Of a stretch of DNA of 64,000 bases, positions 1-13,036 are shown piece after piece. Origin of the DNA: Begonia masoniana (lineage: Eukaryota > Streptophyta > Magnoliopsida > Cucurbitales > Begoniaceae); assembly GCA_022432975.1 (NCBI GenBank), contig CM039512.1:5131498-5195497 (forward strand), given 5' to 3'. Position numbers and translations under genes: made by a program. How positions within the stretch are numbered: position 1 is the stretch's first letter; each line of letters opens with the position of its first letter. Below the pieces are notes generated by a model, which was given only the letters and a program-made list of their open reading frames with translations, was not told the origin of the DNA and ran no database searches.

Positions 1-599
1 TTGCAGTCGCCCAACACATCGTCGACCTTGAATGCTCGATTGAGCGATCACTTAATTGCATTGGACCATGTTTTGGGAAAGCAAATGTGACAAGTGGACT
101 ACTTTAGGTCTTTTTACTAGTGGTTCATACGATGCCACGATCGAACAACGCAAAAAATCATTGTGTTCGATCTTTTTTCTTACTTTCTAATTTGCATTTA
201 GTTGTTTAGGTGACAAACAAATGTTCACTTAAACTACAAAAGTTAGCAAATATTAACATATATAATTGAATCATAACTAGCTAGTCTTTGCATACCATTT
301 ATAATAATTTAATTTATTTTTCACATGTTCTAAACTAAGCTTTAAGATTCCAACCCGCTCCATATCAATAAAAATTTCTAGTCATCGACTTAAAAAAGAA
401 GTAAGCTACGTTGAATAATTTAATCATCTACACGATCAAACTTCAATTAGTTGCAACTTTAATCACATGAGTTAGAGAGATATGTGCAGAATTATGACAA
501 ATAGTTTTCTAATGTAGTTTTTAAAAGTAATTACACGCGAACATAGATTAAGAAACTAATATTATAATTTATATTACTAAGAACAATTCAATATTCCTT
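1..599. other. AT-rich upstream intergenic DNA
   Basis: I see no convincing gene, RNA or transposon end here. The sequence is AT-rich and non-coding in all frames. It lies upstream of the fatty acid 2-hydroxylase gene and may hold distal promoter elements, but nothing specific can be assigned. Confidence 0.5.
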
Positions 600-946
600 T
601 TAGATTCCTCGTTCGATCCTAGTGCTAGGTTGGAGCTGAAAAGTTCCAGGCTGCCAATGGTGAGTATTCAATGTGAGTATTCGTTGGCTTGATAGGCTGT
701 GATGGTTATTCAAATGGACGGTCAAGATTTCTCTCTCTGTTCCCGACTTGAGTCTACAATACTTCATTGCCCCTCAGCTCCAGGAGTCAAAGTCATCTTC
801 TTGCTCGACACCCGAAAGAGGAAAGTCTCATACAAAACCACCGCCTTGCGGGGTGGTTTGTGGGGATTTTCTAGAGAGAGGAAATTCTTTAGAGAGAGAG
901 AGAGGGAGCTGCTGCGTCGGATCCCACCCACATTGCGTTTACTTGG
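600..946 (+). promoter_or_regulatory. Promoter and 5' leader of the 2-hydroxylase gene
   Basis: This stretch precedes the likely leader intron of the downstream gene. It contains a GA-rich tract (about 875-907), common in plant 5' leaders, and a strong hairpin at 835-859 with arms AAACCACC and GGTGGTTT around a GC-rich loop. A possible splice donor (GG|GTTAGT) lies at 946/947. No clear TATA box was identified, so the transcription start is inferred only roughly. The small ORFs here do not resemble known proteins. Confidence 0.45.
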
Positions 947-1556
947 GTTAGTGTTCTAATTTTTTTTTTTCTTGTGATTATTATCGTGGTTAATGTAGAT
1001 CTGGGTTTTGTGTTTTTCGAGTTTCATGCGTAGAAATTAGTTCTTTTCTGGGTGATTCAAGGTTTTGTTTGTTGTCTGGAGGTGTGTCAAGTGTATTTCA
1101 GCTGATTGATGGGGATTTTCCTTTGGTATTTCTGAATTGAAGATGGAAATCATTTCCTTGGGTTTTTATGCGAACATGGCGGGACGTAAATATTTGAATT
1201 TCGATTAGATAGTATTTTGAACTCTTGAAAAGACAAAAAAACGTATAGTTGGTAGAATAATTGGCCCAATTGTCAACGAAATTCACAAAATGAAGAAGAA
1301 ATTACGTCTTCCCGCTAGCCAGAAGTCGCGTTATCGGATTCAAATCTTGCATGTTGCACGTGAAGATCATAATTGAGTAAAAATGTTAGAGTAACTTCAA
1401 ATTCATTTTCCCCCCAAGTTTTGCTGTCAATTTAGCTGGTTGGATGATATTGTTGGAGAACCCTTCCTACTTTCAACATCAAAATCTCATTTTTCTAAAG
1501 CTGGTTGTACTTCTGTTTTGACATTGATTTTCAATCTTTTCTTTCTTGCCCTGCAG
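947..1556 (+). other. Probable 5' UTR intron
   Basis: A GTTAGT donor-like site at 947 follows the GA-rich leader. A good acceptor, a pyrimidine-rich stretch ending in CTGCAG, ends at 1556, 18 nt before the start codon at 1575. The interval is T-rich and non-coding, as expected of a plant leader intron. Transcript data would be needed to confirm both ends. Confidence 0.5.
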
Positions 1557-1574
1557 CCGTTATAGGGTATCAAG

Positions 1575-2246
1575 ATGGTTGTTCAGAGCTTCACTGTTGA
1601 CTTAACGAAACCACTCGTTTTCCAGGTTCGAGCTAACATTAAATTGCTTAGCGCATTTTGATTTTGGCCCGGCGCCCCTTAGAGATTTGATTTGGTCAAT
1701 TATCTTTTCAATGTCAAGTAGGCAATAAAACTTCGTTGAAAGCCACAATACTTGGCTGTGCATGATATTCGATGTTTGCCTTTCGGCTTTCAGTTTACAA
1801 TTCTATCCTTTTCATTTGAATAACTTTGTTCAACAGGTTGGCCATCTCGGAGAATCATATCAAGAGTGGGTTCACCAGCCAATCGCCAGCAAAGAAGGCC
1901 CTCGATTTTTCAAGAGTGATTTTTGGGAGGTGCTGCTTTCTTCAACGCCTTTGCGAAAAACATATTAATATATTCGTGGGATTACTCAAAAGTTTAAATA
2001 ACTTAGACAAATTATCGTTGTTCTGATTCATTGTTTCTTGAAACAGTTCCTAACCCTCACACCCTGGTGGGCTATTCCAGTCATTTGGCTACCAGTTGTA
2101 TGCTGGTTAATCTCCTTATCTGTGAGGATGGGCCACACATCTAAGAATATATCCATGATGGTGCTCTTGGGGATTTTCGTTTGGACATTGCTCGAATACA
2201 CATTGCACCGGTTCCTCTTTCACATTAAAACCAAGAGCTATTGGTA

Positions 2247-2308
<62 letters not shown>

Positions 2309-3070
2309 ATTTGTGTGTAAGTATGTGATGTGTGATTTTTCATGTTTGGATAAACTTGTTGTCAGGGGAAACACCATCCATTATCTTCTTCATGGTTGCC
2401 ACCACAAGCATCCTATGGATGGTATGAGACTCGTCTTTCCCCCAGCTGCGACTGCCGTTCTTTTAATACCAGTACGTCTGTTCGACCTTATTCTTTTGTG
2501 TCTCGATTTATGAATATGCCATTCATTAGGGTCATATCTTCTCGTGTTAAGACGAAAGTGACTTCCTTTATGAAAAGTTTTAATAGCGAGATCTTTCATG
2601 GATACCGATGGTTGTAGAAAATGCTTATATTTTTTTTTTTTTACTGGCAGTTTTGGTCCTTGCTTAAACTTTTATCCACTCCCTCGACTACTCCTGGGTT
2701 GCTCGGAGGTGGATTATTGGGTTATGTTATGTACGACGTCACCCACTATTACCTTCATCACGGCCAACCCTCGGCTGAAATACCGCGAAATTTAAAGGTT
2801 AGACCTACTTGTTTATTCACTTTTTTACCTACAAATACAACTTCCTATGCATGGTTCGAAACCATCCGACGATCCGATCTGATAAAATAGAATGAATTGA
2901 GACCGTATTTTTGTATATGCATATCATGATTTATGAAATAATGTCTGCAGAAATATCACTTAAACCATCACTTCCGGATCCAGAATAAAGGGTTTGGGAT
3001 CACTTCATCGGTTTGGGACAGGGTGTTCGGCACTCTTCCTTCGACGAAAGCAGCTGAGAAATTCAGATAA
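1575..3070 (+). CDS. FAH: Fatty acid 2-hydroxylase (plant FAH type)
   Basis: Six coding exons join to 237 codons: 1575-1625, 1837-1929, 2047-2243, 2366-2471, 2651-2797 and 2951-3070. All introns are GT-AG; Trp114 is split by intron 3. The length equals that of the Arabidopsis FAH1/FAH2 enzymes, as I recall them, and the product matches them closely throughout, beginning MVVQSFTVDL. This ER membrane di-metal enzyme 2-hydroxylates acyl chains of sphingolipids (ceramides), taking electrons from cytochrome b5, which plant forms lack as a fused domain. The histidine clusters are intact: HRFLFH (102-107), HGCHHKHP (123-130), HYYLHH (181-186) and HLNHHF (201-206). Hydrophobic segments lie at about 54-73, 84-97, 137-150 and 165-178. 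No frameshift or stop is present. The gene is convergent with the BBE-like gene at 4025-5668. Confidence 0.95.
2249..2304 (+). repeat. (TC)28 microsatellite in intron 3
   Basis: A pure TC dinucleotide run of 56 bp begins five bases after the intron 3 splice donor (GT at 2244-2245) of the 2-hydroxylase gene. The intron is only 122 bp, so the repeat makes up almost half of it. Length polymorphism is expected. Confidence 0.97.
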
Positions 3071-3478
3071 TGTCAATTTAATGTTGTTATTTTCTTAGAA
3101 TGTTGATTTATTAATGGAGTAGGTTCGTTTGAATGCCATATTTCATTGATTCGATTTGATATCATAACATGGTAGTTTATAGCTTGTTTTCATATAGGGT
3201 TACCGCTAATATTGCTGTTACAATTCTTAGTTCATTGAACATGTGTTTAGACTTCCCCTTGTAACCCCTGTTTCTCTCTCTAGAAATCTCTTCATCTCTC
3301 TCTCTATCTATGCCAGCGAAAAAGGGATCATCCAAGTATTTAAGACTGTCTAAGAAAGACCCGGTTCTGCTCTGGAAGGAATGATAATCTTAGAAGATGG
3401 TTTTCGATGGCGCCGCTCAAGGTGGAAGTGATTGTTTCCTCTAATCCAGCAGCTGAAACTCACTGTTACTGTGGTTAC
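3071..3478. other. 3' flank of the 2-hydroxylase gene
   Basis: Non-coding sequence that includes the probable 3' UTR of the upstream gene. The part from about 3270 to 3360 resembles 16560-16655 beside the BBE pseudogene, including a shared CATCCAAGTATTTAAGA-like stretch. This suggests that the local duplication that made the BBE pair extends at least to here. Confidence 0.5.
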
Positions 3479-3873
3479 TTGGGGTGAGCACTGTCCAGAT
3501 CGGTCTGGTTCCACGTCGGAACGGGAACCAAAACCGACCGTTTCATGACTTGGTCCCGGCTTGATTTCAAATTTAAAACAAAAATTAAAATAAAATAAAA
3601 TTATTTCCAATTTTTTTCATTGTTTTTGGTAGGGTTTTTTGGAGTGGGGCCGGTTTTCAGGTAAGGACTGGTTTTTGACCATTTTGGGTTGGGTTTTAAC
3701 TGGTTTTTGAATCCAAATTTTCACTTACGGTTCAGTTTTTGACCCTAAATCGTGGACTAGATTGCGGACCGCGAGTCTTGAGAATTTTGAACTGAAATTG
3801 TTTCTTTTAGTGGGCAAAACCGGACAGAACTGGGATCGAAATTGCAACTGCGATCCAGTTTTTCCGACTCCTA
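3479..3873. mobile_element. Non-autonomous hAT-type MITE, 395 bp
   Basis: The element starts TTGGGGTGAGCA and ends CCGACTCCTA, giving imperfect inverted termini of the hAT type. It is flanked by 8-bp duplications GTGGTTAC (3471-3478) and GTGATTAC (3874-3881), which differ at one base. The inside is rich in CCGGTTT-like repeats, typical of these elements in plants, and codes for nothing. It sits between the two convergent host genes. Confidence 0.7.
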
Positions 3874-4024
3874 GTGATTACAAGGCCGTTGAACTGAAGC
3901 AAGAGAGAAAGTTCTGTCATTTGGAGAGTATGATTTTATTCTCAGAAGGGAAAATTACAAAACATTACTACATACTCTGTATTATATGGGATAATTCGAA
4001 ACTATATTATATAGCCAAAATGTC

Positions 4025-5981
<1,957 letters not shown>

Positions 5982-6231
5982 TAATGCTATGTTTATTTCT
6001 TAATTTTATTTTCTAAATATACTTACTGATGTATCAAACAATGATCGACTTATTCTATTATCTAAACATATTTGCTGACGTGACAGAATTTTTTGACATT
6101 TTTACGACATTTAGTCTTTTTTCTACTTGTTAAACATATTTACTGGCGTGTCAAATAATGATCGACGACAATCATTAGACACATCAGCAAATATGTTATG
6201 AGAGCTAATTGAGAGAGTAAACGTAACATTA
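5982..6231. mobile_element. Foldback MITE, 250 bp
   Basis: The ends are inverted copies, TAATGCTATGTTTA and TAAACGTAACATTA, with two mismatches. The pairing continues inward through motifs such as ATATTTGCTGATGTG and AATGATCGAC, so the whole element can fold into a long hairpin. It codes for nothing. Similar termini (TAATGTTAAGTTTA type) recur near 6970 and 7720, so related fragments are probably scattered in this upstream region. The target duplication is not certain. Confidence 0.6.
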
Positions 6232-8720
6232 TTTATTGTTTTATAATCTTTGCCTTGATTATTTTATCTTTCTCAAATCCTTCTTCCTAATCCATTCCTT
6301 TAAGTAACAACATATATTATATTCTCCAATCTTTTTCTTAAAGGAACATGATAGACTACACAAAGGACTAATTTAACCTCCATTTGAAAATAATAATTTT
6401 TTATAATAATACATTTACCCTCTAATTATATCTTTTAATTCTTACATCTTAACGTTTCATTCATTAATTGATGTAATTATTGTAATAAATTACAAATAAT
6501 TAAAATAAGTCATTAATTGCATTGTCACGTCAAAGTGTTAAGAACTAAAATTACAGAATAAACATAATATTATCTTTTTTTAATCGAGTGTTAGGTTATT
6601 CAAATGATATTTATTTTTCATATATTAAAAGATAGTTTGATATCAGTGTAACTTTTGAAATAATTATAGAATTTGAGTGTTTAATAAATTATTATATAAG
6701 TGTATTATTATATTTGTTAAATACAATTATAAATGGCAAATATTGATTTGAATATCTTAAAATAATTTTAAATAGAAAAGAAAGCTTGGAAGTAAGTAGT
6801 CCATGCAAGGAAAGTAATATCACAAATATTATCTCTTTATTTGGCAAACCCAATAAAAAACTTTCATGTGTCTGTTAGAACCCGGTGTAAGCAAAAGCTC
6901 GAGTGAAAATTCCTCGATCATTTCAGATGTCTATTAGATATTGCCGTTAATAATTGTTATCGAATTGAGTAATGTTAAGTTTACTCTTTAATTATACACT
7001 TTAATCTTAACTAATAACTCGAGAATTACTGTTAACTTATTAATTAGTGTAATAATTATTTTGGTGTCTTTTCTTCTTTATTGACTTTCTTTTCCTTTTT
7101 TTTTTTAGGTTCTATAAGAAATCTTTGGACAAAGAAGAAGATAGTTATCAAAGTTGATTAGTGCTTAATTAGCGCTAATTAAAAAGAGTGAAAGCACCAA
7201 CATTCCATAATTACAATTCTTTTAAGATTATAATGGGATAAGTTTGACAAATCCCTCAAATGGGTAAAGATTACAAAAGAAAGTCTCTTAAAAAATTCAA
7301 CATTCACAAAGAAACCATATGACTCATGTGTTGGGTTACTTGGGTTTGCTACTAAATCATTATTTTCCATGCAAATCATCTGAAATTGCTCAAGTAATTT
7401 GACAACAGATGAATTTAACTTTGCTTGTAGCACGAGATCATTTGCTCAACAAGGACGCCAAGAAGAAAAAGTTATTTTTTCTTGCGACGGACGAAGCGTC
7501 TGAGACATGACAATGAATAAAATGGATAAACTAAAACATCTCATAATCTTAATCGGTTAGGAGCCTCGTTGGCTTTTTCCAATTATCATGTTTCAACCCA
7601 TTTGTGGTTTGGAACTTTCTATGCCAACTTCATCATTTAAAACCGTGTGATAAAATTAATTGAACTGAAACTCTATTTTTGTGTATGCTTATAATTGAAG
7701 ATAGTATTTATAAAATGAATAATATTAAGTTTATTTGCTAATTTTGCACACTAAATTTCCTATTCTGTGAAGTCAAAGACGAGCCAAAATTTTGATAATT
7801 GTGAGGATCGAGCTCATATAAGAGGAGGTGCATCCCACATCACTTATAAAATGAAAGGGATATATTTATAAACAGAGTTTTTCTCTCTACGTATTAAAAC
7901 GCATTTTGAATAAACCCCAAAAATAAAAATAAAAAACGTGCGTATTTTGACTCAAATCAGACAATATTCTAGTCGTACTATTGAAGGTTCCACAAACGTA
8001 TTATCACGATCTGAAACAGGACTCAGATAAATTAGAAAACGACTTAGCCAAGTGGATCAAACCCGGGAAGAAAAGTGGATTTAGCAAATCAACGGAAGTC
8101 TTAAAAGGAAATTTTAAAGTTAGGGCCCCAAATGTTGGACTGATCCACATGAGTCCAACAATGACACTGTAGATGGAATAATACATATATGTCCAATCAA
8201 ACTGTGTGAAAAGAAAACAGTAAAGTAGTCTAACTGCTATAATTGATCATATGAAACATTTGATAATAAAATATAAGTAGGGCACGTGCCAGAAATTACT
8301 CAATAAAAATAAGTTATTACTGTGAAGCAATAAATAAATCTAAGTGAAACTGTCGAAATAGTTTACCCACTCAAATTGGCAAAATAACACGTAGATAGGA
8401 GAATCACACATATTTAGCCAATTTGAGCCCACCTATTAAAATACGGTCCATTAGCTGTATAACCCATAAGCCAACTTTACAAAAAAATCATTTAAAGAAA
8501 TAACATAGAGTCATTTACCCGTATAAAATGTCGGGTTTTAAATTCTCCACCACTTGGGAAATTTCATCTCCAAAATTTAAAACATCTCAAATGTTCTATT
8601 GAACAAGTGGAGATCTTTGCCACCATCTCTGACTCGATCACGTGGCTTCTCTTTCACTATAATTTTTTTCACTCAACACGAATCAAGAGTATTTCACAAT
8701 AGCGTAGAACTTTGATTTTC
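6232..8720. other. AT-rich intergenic DNA between BBE-like gene and Copia element
   Basis: No gene is supported. Fragments with MITE-like termini occur near 6550-6575, 6970 and 7720. Two short inverted repeats are visible: GTTGGACT...AGTCCAAC (8135-8160) and CTCAAATTGGC...GCCAATTTGAG (about 8374-8433). The stretch 7100-7170 and 7540-7610 resembles 38510-38575 and 38805-38865 upstream of the BBE pseudogene, including GGAGCCTCGT, which shows that the duplication of the BBE locus included some 2-3 kb of upstream DNA. Confidence 0.5.
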
Positions 8721-8725
8721 ATACC

Positions 8726-9529
8726 TGTTAATGTAAATATGTGTTGGCATAGATTTGTTTGGTAAAATTAATTAAAGTGTTTACTTTGTTTTATCTTGAA
8801 AATTAAATAAAGATTGCAAAAATCTTCTTATGCAAGGCAGACAGATTTTGTGGAGATTATGGTATCAAATATAAATAGAATATTCACTTTAGGTAAGCTT
8901 GAAAAACAAGAAAAGTTAGTTTCTTGGAAATCAAGTTATCTTGTGAATTTATCTATGGAAAGCCGATTTGAAGATTATAAATTCTGTGTACCATAACAAA
9001 TAGCAAGATTCGTGATCCAATTATTCTGGGATCCGAATCAATTTTATTCGGGGTACTTTCCATAAGTATCGCGAAGAGTGTCACAACTCCGGATTATGTG
9101 ATTTCGATTTCCTTATATTGTGCATTCTGCTTTGGAACGAAAATCTGTTGCAGACATACTTAAGCATCTACCTTTCACAGAATAGGTGCGTAGATTATTG
9201 ATTATTCTCTCACAATTACTTGTGTCGCAAGCCGCCGTTATTTCCTCCCTCAAGCTTTTACGAGTGGGTGTGTTATTGTTTGTTTCAGTCTCTGTTGGAT
9301 TTCATTGTTATACGAGTGTGGTGGTTGGTTGCATCCTAAGACAACGATTGGTGTCACAAGCGGTGTCATAGGTGAATTCATCTTTATTCATCATTGAAGC
9401 TCAGTCTCGGGAGGAGGATGCACTAGAACTCGGGAGGAGTTTTGTTTATTGACAAGAGGAGCTTGTTATTCTGATCGTGGGCAAGGGGATCTTGCCATAC
9501 ATGGATTCCGGGAGGAGTCATTATCGAGG
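8726..9529 (+). repeat. Left LTR (incomplete) of the Copia element
   Basis: Matches the right LTR (15222-16462) from the TGTTAATG terminus to the GAGTCATTATCGAGG stretch, where it switches to RNase H coding sequence. It lacks about 25 bp (TTGACTGTTTCCACACTC...) near 9296 that the right LTR and the array units contain. Its segment 8774-8890 is in the opposite orientation to that of the right LTR. Confidence 0.8.
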
Positions 9530-12526
9530 AAAAAATCAATCTCTCTGTTTACTGCTGAGGCAGAATATATTGCAGCTGGTAGTAGCTGCACTGAGCTTCT
9601 TTGGATGAAACAAATGCTGAAAGATTACGGTGTCACGCAAGATGTTATGACACTCTATTGTGACAATATGAGTGCCATCAATATTTTCAAGAATCTGGTT
9701 CAGCATTCTCGTACCAAGCATATAGATATTCGACATCATTTTATTAGATCTCTTGTGGAAGAAAAAATTATTACTTTGGAGTATATGGTGATGGAAAAAT
9801 AAATTGCGGATATCTTCATCAAAGCTTTGGATGGTGTAAAATTTGAAGAATTAATGTCTGCCCTAGGACTCTGTGTTATGTGAAGAAATACTTCTGATTG
9901 TAAGTTTTTATTCTGCTAGTGGGTGTGTTATTGTTTGTTTCAGTCTCTGTTGACTGTTTCCACACTCTACCTCTATTGGATTTCATTGTTATACGAGTGT
10001 GGTGGTTGGTTGCATCCTAAGACAACGATTGGTGTCACAAGCGGTGTCATAGGTGAATTCATCTTTATTCTTCATTGAAGCTCAGTCTCGGGAGGAGGAT
10101 GCACTAGAACTCGGGAGGAGTTTTGTTTATTGACAAGGGGAGCTTGTTATTCTGATCGTGGGCAAGGGGATCTTGCCATACACGGATTCCGAGAGGAGTC
10201 ATTATCGAGGAAAAACTCAATCTCTCTGTTTACTGCTGAGGCAGAATATATTGCAGCTGGTAGTAGCTGCACTGAGCTTCTTTGGATGAAACAAATGCTG
10301 AAAGATTACGGTGTCACGCAAGATGTCATGACACTCTATTGTGACAATATGAGTGCCATCAATATTTTCAAGAATCTGGTTCAGCATTCTCGTACCAAGC
10401 ATATAGATATTCGACATCATTTTATTAGATCTCTTGTGGAAGAAAAAATTATTACTTTGGAGTATATGGTGATGGAAAAATAAATTGCGGATATCTTCAT
10501 CAAAGCTTTGGATGGTGTAAAATTTGAAGAATTAATGTCTGCCCTAGGACTCTGTGTTATGCGAAGAAATACTTCTGGTTGTAAGTTTTTATTCTGCGAG
10601 TGGGTGTGTTATTGTTTGTTTCAGTCTCTGTTGACTGTTTCCACACTCTACCTCTGTTGGATTTCATTGTTATACGAGTGTGGTGGTTGGTTGCATCCTA
10701 AGACAACGATTGGTGTCACAAGCGGTGTCATAGGTGAATTCATCTTTATTCTTCATTGAAGCTCAGTCTCGGGAGGAGGATGCACTAGAACTCGGGAGGA
10801 GTTTTGTTTATTGACAAGGGGAGCTTGTTATTCTGATCGTGGGCAAGGGGATCTTGCCATACACGGATTCCGGGAGGAGTCATTATCGAGGAAAAACTCA
10901 ATCTCTCTGTTTACTGCTGAGGCAGAATATATTGCAGCTGGTAGTAGCTGCACTGAGCTTCTTTGGATGAAACAAATGCTGAAAGATTACGGTGTCACGC
11001 AAGATGTCATGACACTCTATTGTGACAATATGAGTGCCATCAATATTTTCAAGAATCTGGTTCAGCATTCTCGTACCAAGCATATAGATATTCGACATCA
11101 TTTTATTAGATCTCTTGTGGAAGAAAAAATTATTACTTTGGAGTATATGGTGATGGAAAAATAAATTGCGGATATCTTCATCAAAGCTTTGGATGGTGTA
11201 AAATTTGAAGAATTAATGTCTGCCCTAGGACTCTGTGTTATGTGAAGAAATACTTCTGGTTGTAAGTTTTTATTATGCCAGTGGGTGTGTTATTGTTTGT
11301 TTCAGTCTCTGTTGACTGTTTCCACACTCTACCTCTGTTGGATTTCATTGTTATACGAGTGTGGTGGTTGGTTGCATCCTAAGACAACGATTGGTGTCAC
11401 AAGCGGTGTCATAGGTGAATTCATCTTTATTCTTCATTGAAGCTCAGTCTCGGGAGGAGGATGCACTAGAACTCGGGAGGAGTTTTGTTTATTGACAAGG
11501 GGAGCTTGTTATTCTGATCGTGGGCAAGGGGATCTTGCCATACACGGATTCCGGGAGGAGTCATTATCGAGGAAAAACTCAATCTCTCTGTTTACTGCTG
11601 AGGCAGAATATATTGTAGCTGGTAGTAGGTGCACTGAGCTTCTTTGGATGAAACAAATGCTGAAAGATTACGGTGTCACGCAAGATGTCATGACACTCTA
11701 TTGTGACAATATGAGTGCCATCAATATTTTCAAGAATCTGGTTCAGCATTCTTGTACCAAGCATATAGATATTCGACATCATTTTATTAGATCTCTTGTG
11801 GAAGAAAAAATTATTACTTTGGAGTATATGGTGATGGAAAAATAAATTGCGGATATCTTCATCAAAGCTTTGGATGGTGTAAAATTTGAAGAATTAATGT
11901 CTGCCCTAGGACTCTGTGTTATGTGAAGAAATACTTCTGGTTGTAAGTTTTTATTATGCCAGTGGGTGTGTTATTGTTTGTTTCAGTCTCTGTTGACTGT
12001 TTCCACACTCTACCTCTGTTGGATTTCATTGTTATACGAGTGTGGTGGTTGGTTGCATCCTAAGACAACGATTGGTGTCACAAGCGGTGTCATAGGTGAA
12101 TTCATCTTTATTCTTCATTGAAGCTCAGTCTCGGGAGGAGGATGCACTAGAACTCGGGAGGAGTTTTGTTTATTGACAAGGGGAGCTTGTTATTCTGATC
12201 GTGGGCAAGGGGATCTTACCATACACGGATTCCGGGAGGAGTCATTATCGAGGAAAAACTCAATCTCTCTGTTTACTGCTGAGGCAGAATATATTGTAGC
12301 TGGTAGTAGGTGCACTGAGCTTCTTTGGATGAAACAAATGCTGAAAGATTACGGTGTCACGCAAGATGTCATGACACTCTATTGTGACAATATGAGTGCC
12401 ATCAATATTTTCAAGAATCTGGTTCAGCATTCTCGTACCAAGCATATAGATATTCGACATCATTTTATTAGATCTCTTGTGGAAGAAAAAATTATTACTT
12501 TGGAGTATATGGTGATGGAAAAATAA
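9449..12526 (+). pseudogene. Copia pol RNase H C-terminal fragments, five copies
   Basis: Each 117-codon frame (9449-9802, 10130-10483, 10811-11164, 11492-11845, 12173-12526) starts in LTR sequence and reads into the C-terminal Copia RNase H. Conserved motifs include TAEAEYIAAGSSC, LLWMKQMLKDYG, CDN.SAI and HSRTKHIDIRHHFIR. All five end at the same TAA after MEK, where the family normally continues into ADIF.KAL-type sequence; the codons after the stop still encode that tail (IADIFIKALDG). The shared stop predates amplification. None can encode a complete RNase H, since the N-terminal part is absent. Confidence 0.85.
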
Positions 12527-12640
12527 ATTGCGGATATCTTCATCAAAGCTTTGGATGGTGTAAGATTTGAAGAATTAAGGTCAGCCCTAGAACTCTGTGT
12601 CATGTGAAGAAATACTTCTAGTTGTAAGTTTTTATTTGCT
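9530..12640 (+). repeat. 681-bp tandem array of RNase H and LTR pieces, five copies
   Basis: Five near-identical RNase H pieces (about 386 bp, starting near 9530, 10211, 10892, 11573 and 12254) are separated by four LTR pieces of about 295 bp. The spacing is exactly 681 bp. Each RNase-H-to-LTR junction falls at a short shared TGC stretch (for example near 9915), and each LTR-to-RNase-H junction falls after ATTATCGAGG. Counting the LTR piece before copy 1, periodicity starts near 9260. Copies 4 and 5 share differences (Ala to Val and Ser to Arg in the RNase H frame) absent from copies 1-3, so the array grew stepwise. Confidence 0.93.
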
Positions 12641-13036
12641 TCATAAAAAATAAATAAATAAATATATATATAGTATTATTTTCGCCACTTGTTTTAGGCT
12701 ACTTCCTTTATTAGCTAATATTTTTTTCAAATATAGTCTACAACTCCTTGCATGACACATGATCTCTTATTAAGATTTCGGCTGATTCTGTGAAAATTGG
12801 GTTTATTTCCCAATTTGCAAGAGAATTTATGGTTTATTTCCATAAAACTTTTTGATAGATTTTATGGGAATTTGGCAATAATTTCTTCCATATTTAGAGA
12901 GATATTAGTAGAATTTGATCACGGTTGCCTCTTGAGGTTATTTCTCAACTTATTTAAAGATTTTGAATTTATTTTCTAAATTTTATAGAGATTTGAAGAT
13001 TTTTATGAAATTATTACGATTTTTTAAATATGGTTT
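12641..13036 (+). other. Spacer between RNase H array and accessory ORF
   Basis: AT-rich internal sequence of the Copia element with a short TAAA/TA microsatellite at 12645-12675. No coding signal is visible. It probably served as the leader of the accessory gene. Confidence 0.4.

Noticed and set aside
2038..2890. Several overlapping 65- to 96-codon ORFs
   Set aside because: They are exons of the hydroxylase read through introns, or shadows of those exons.
9536..12463. Minus-strand 67-codon ORFs repeated five times
   Set aside because: Antisense shadows of the RNase H pieces.
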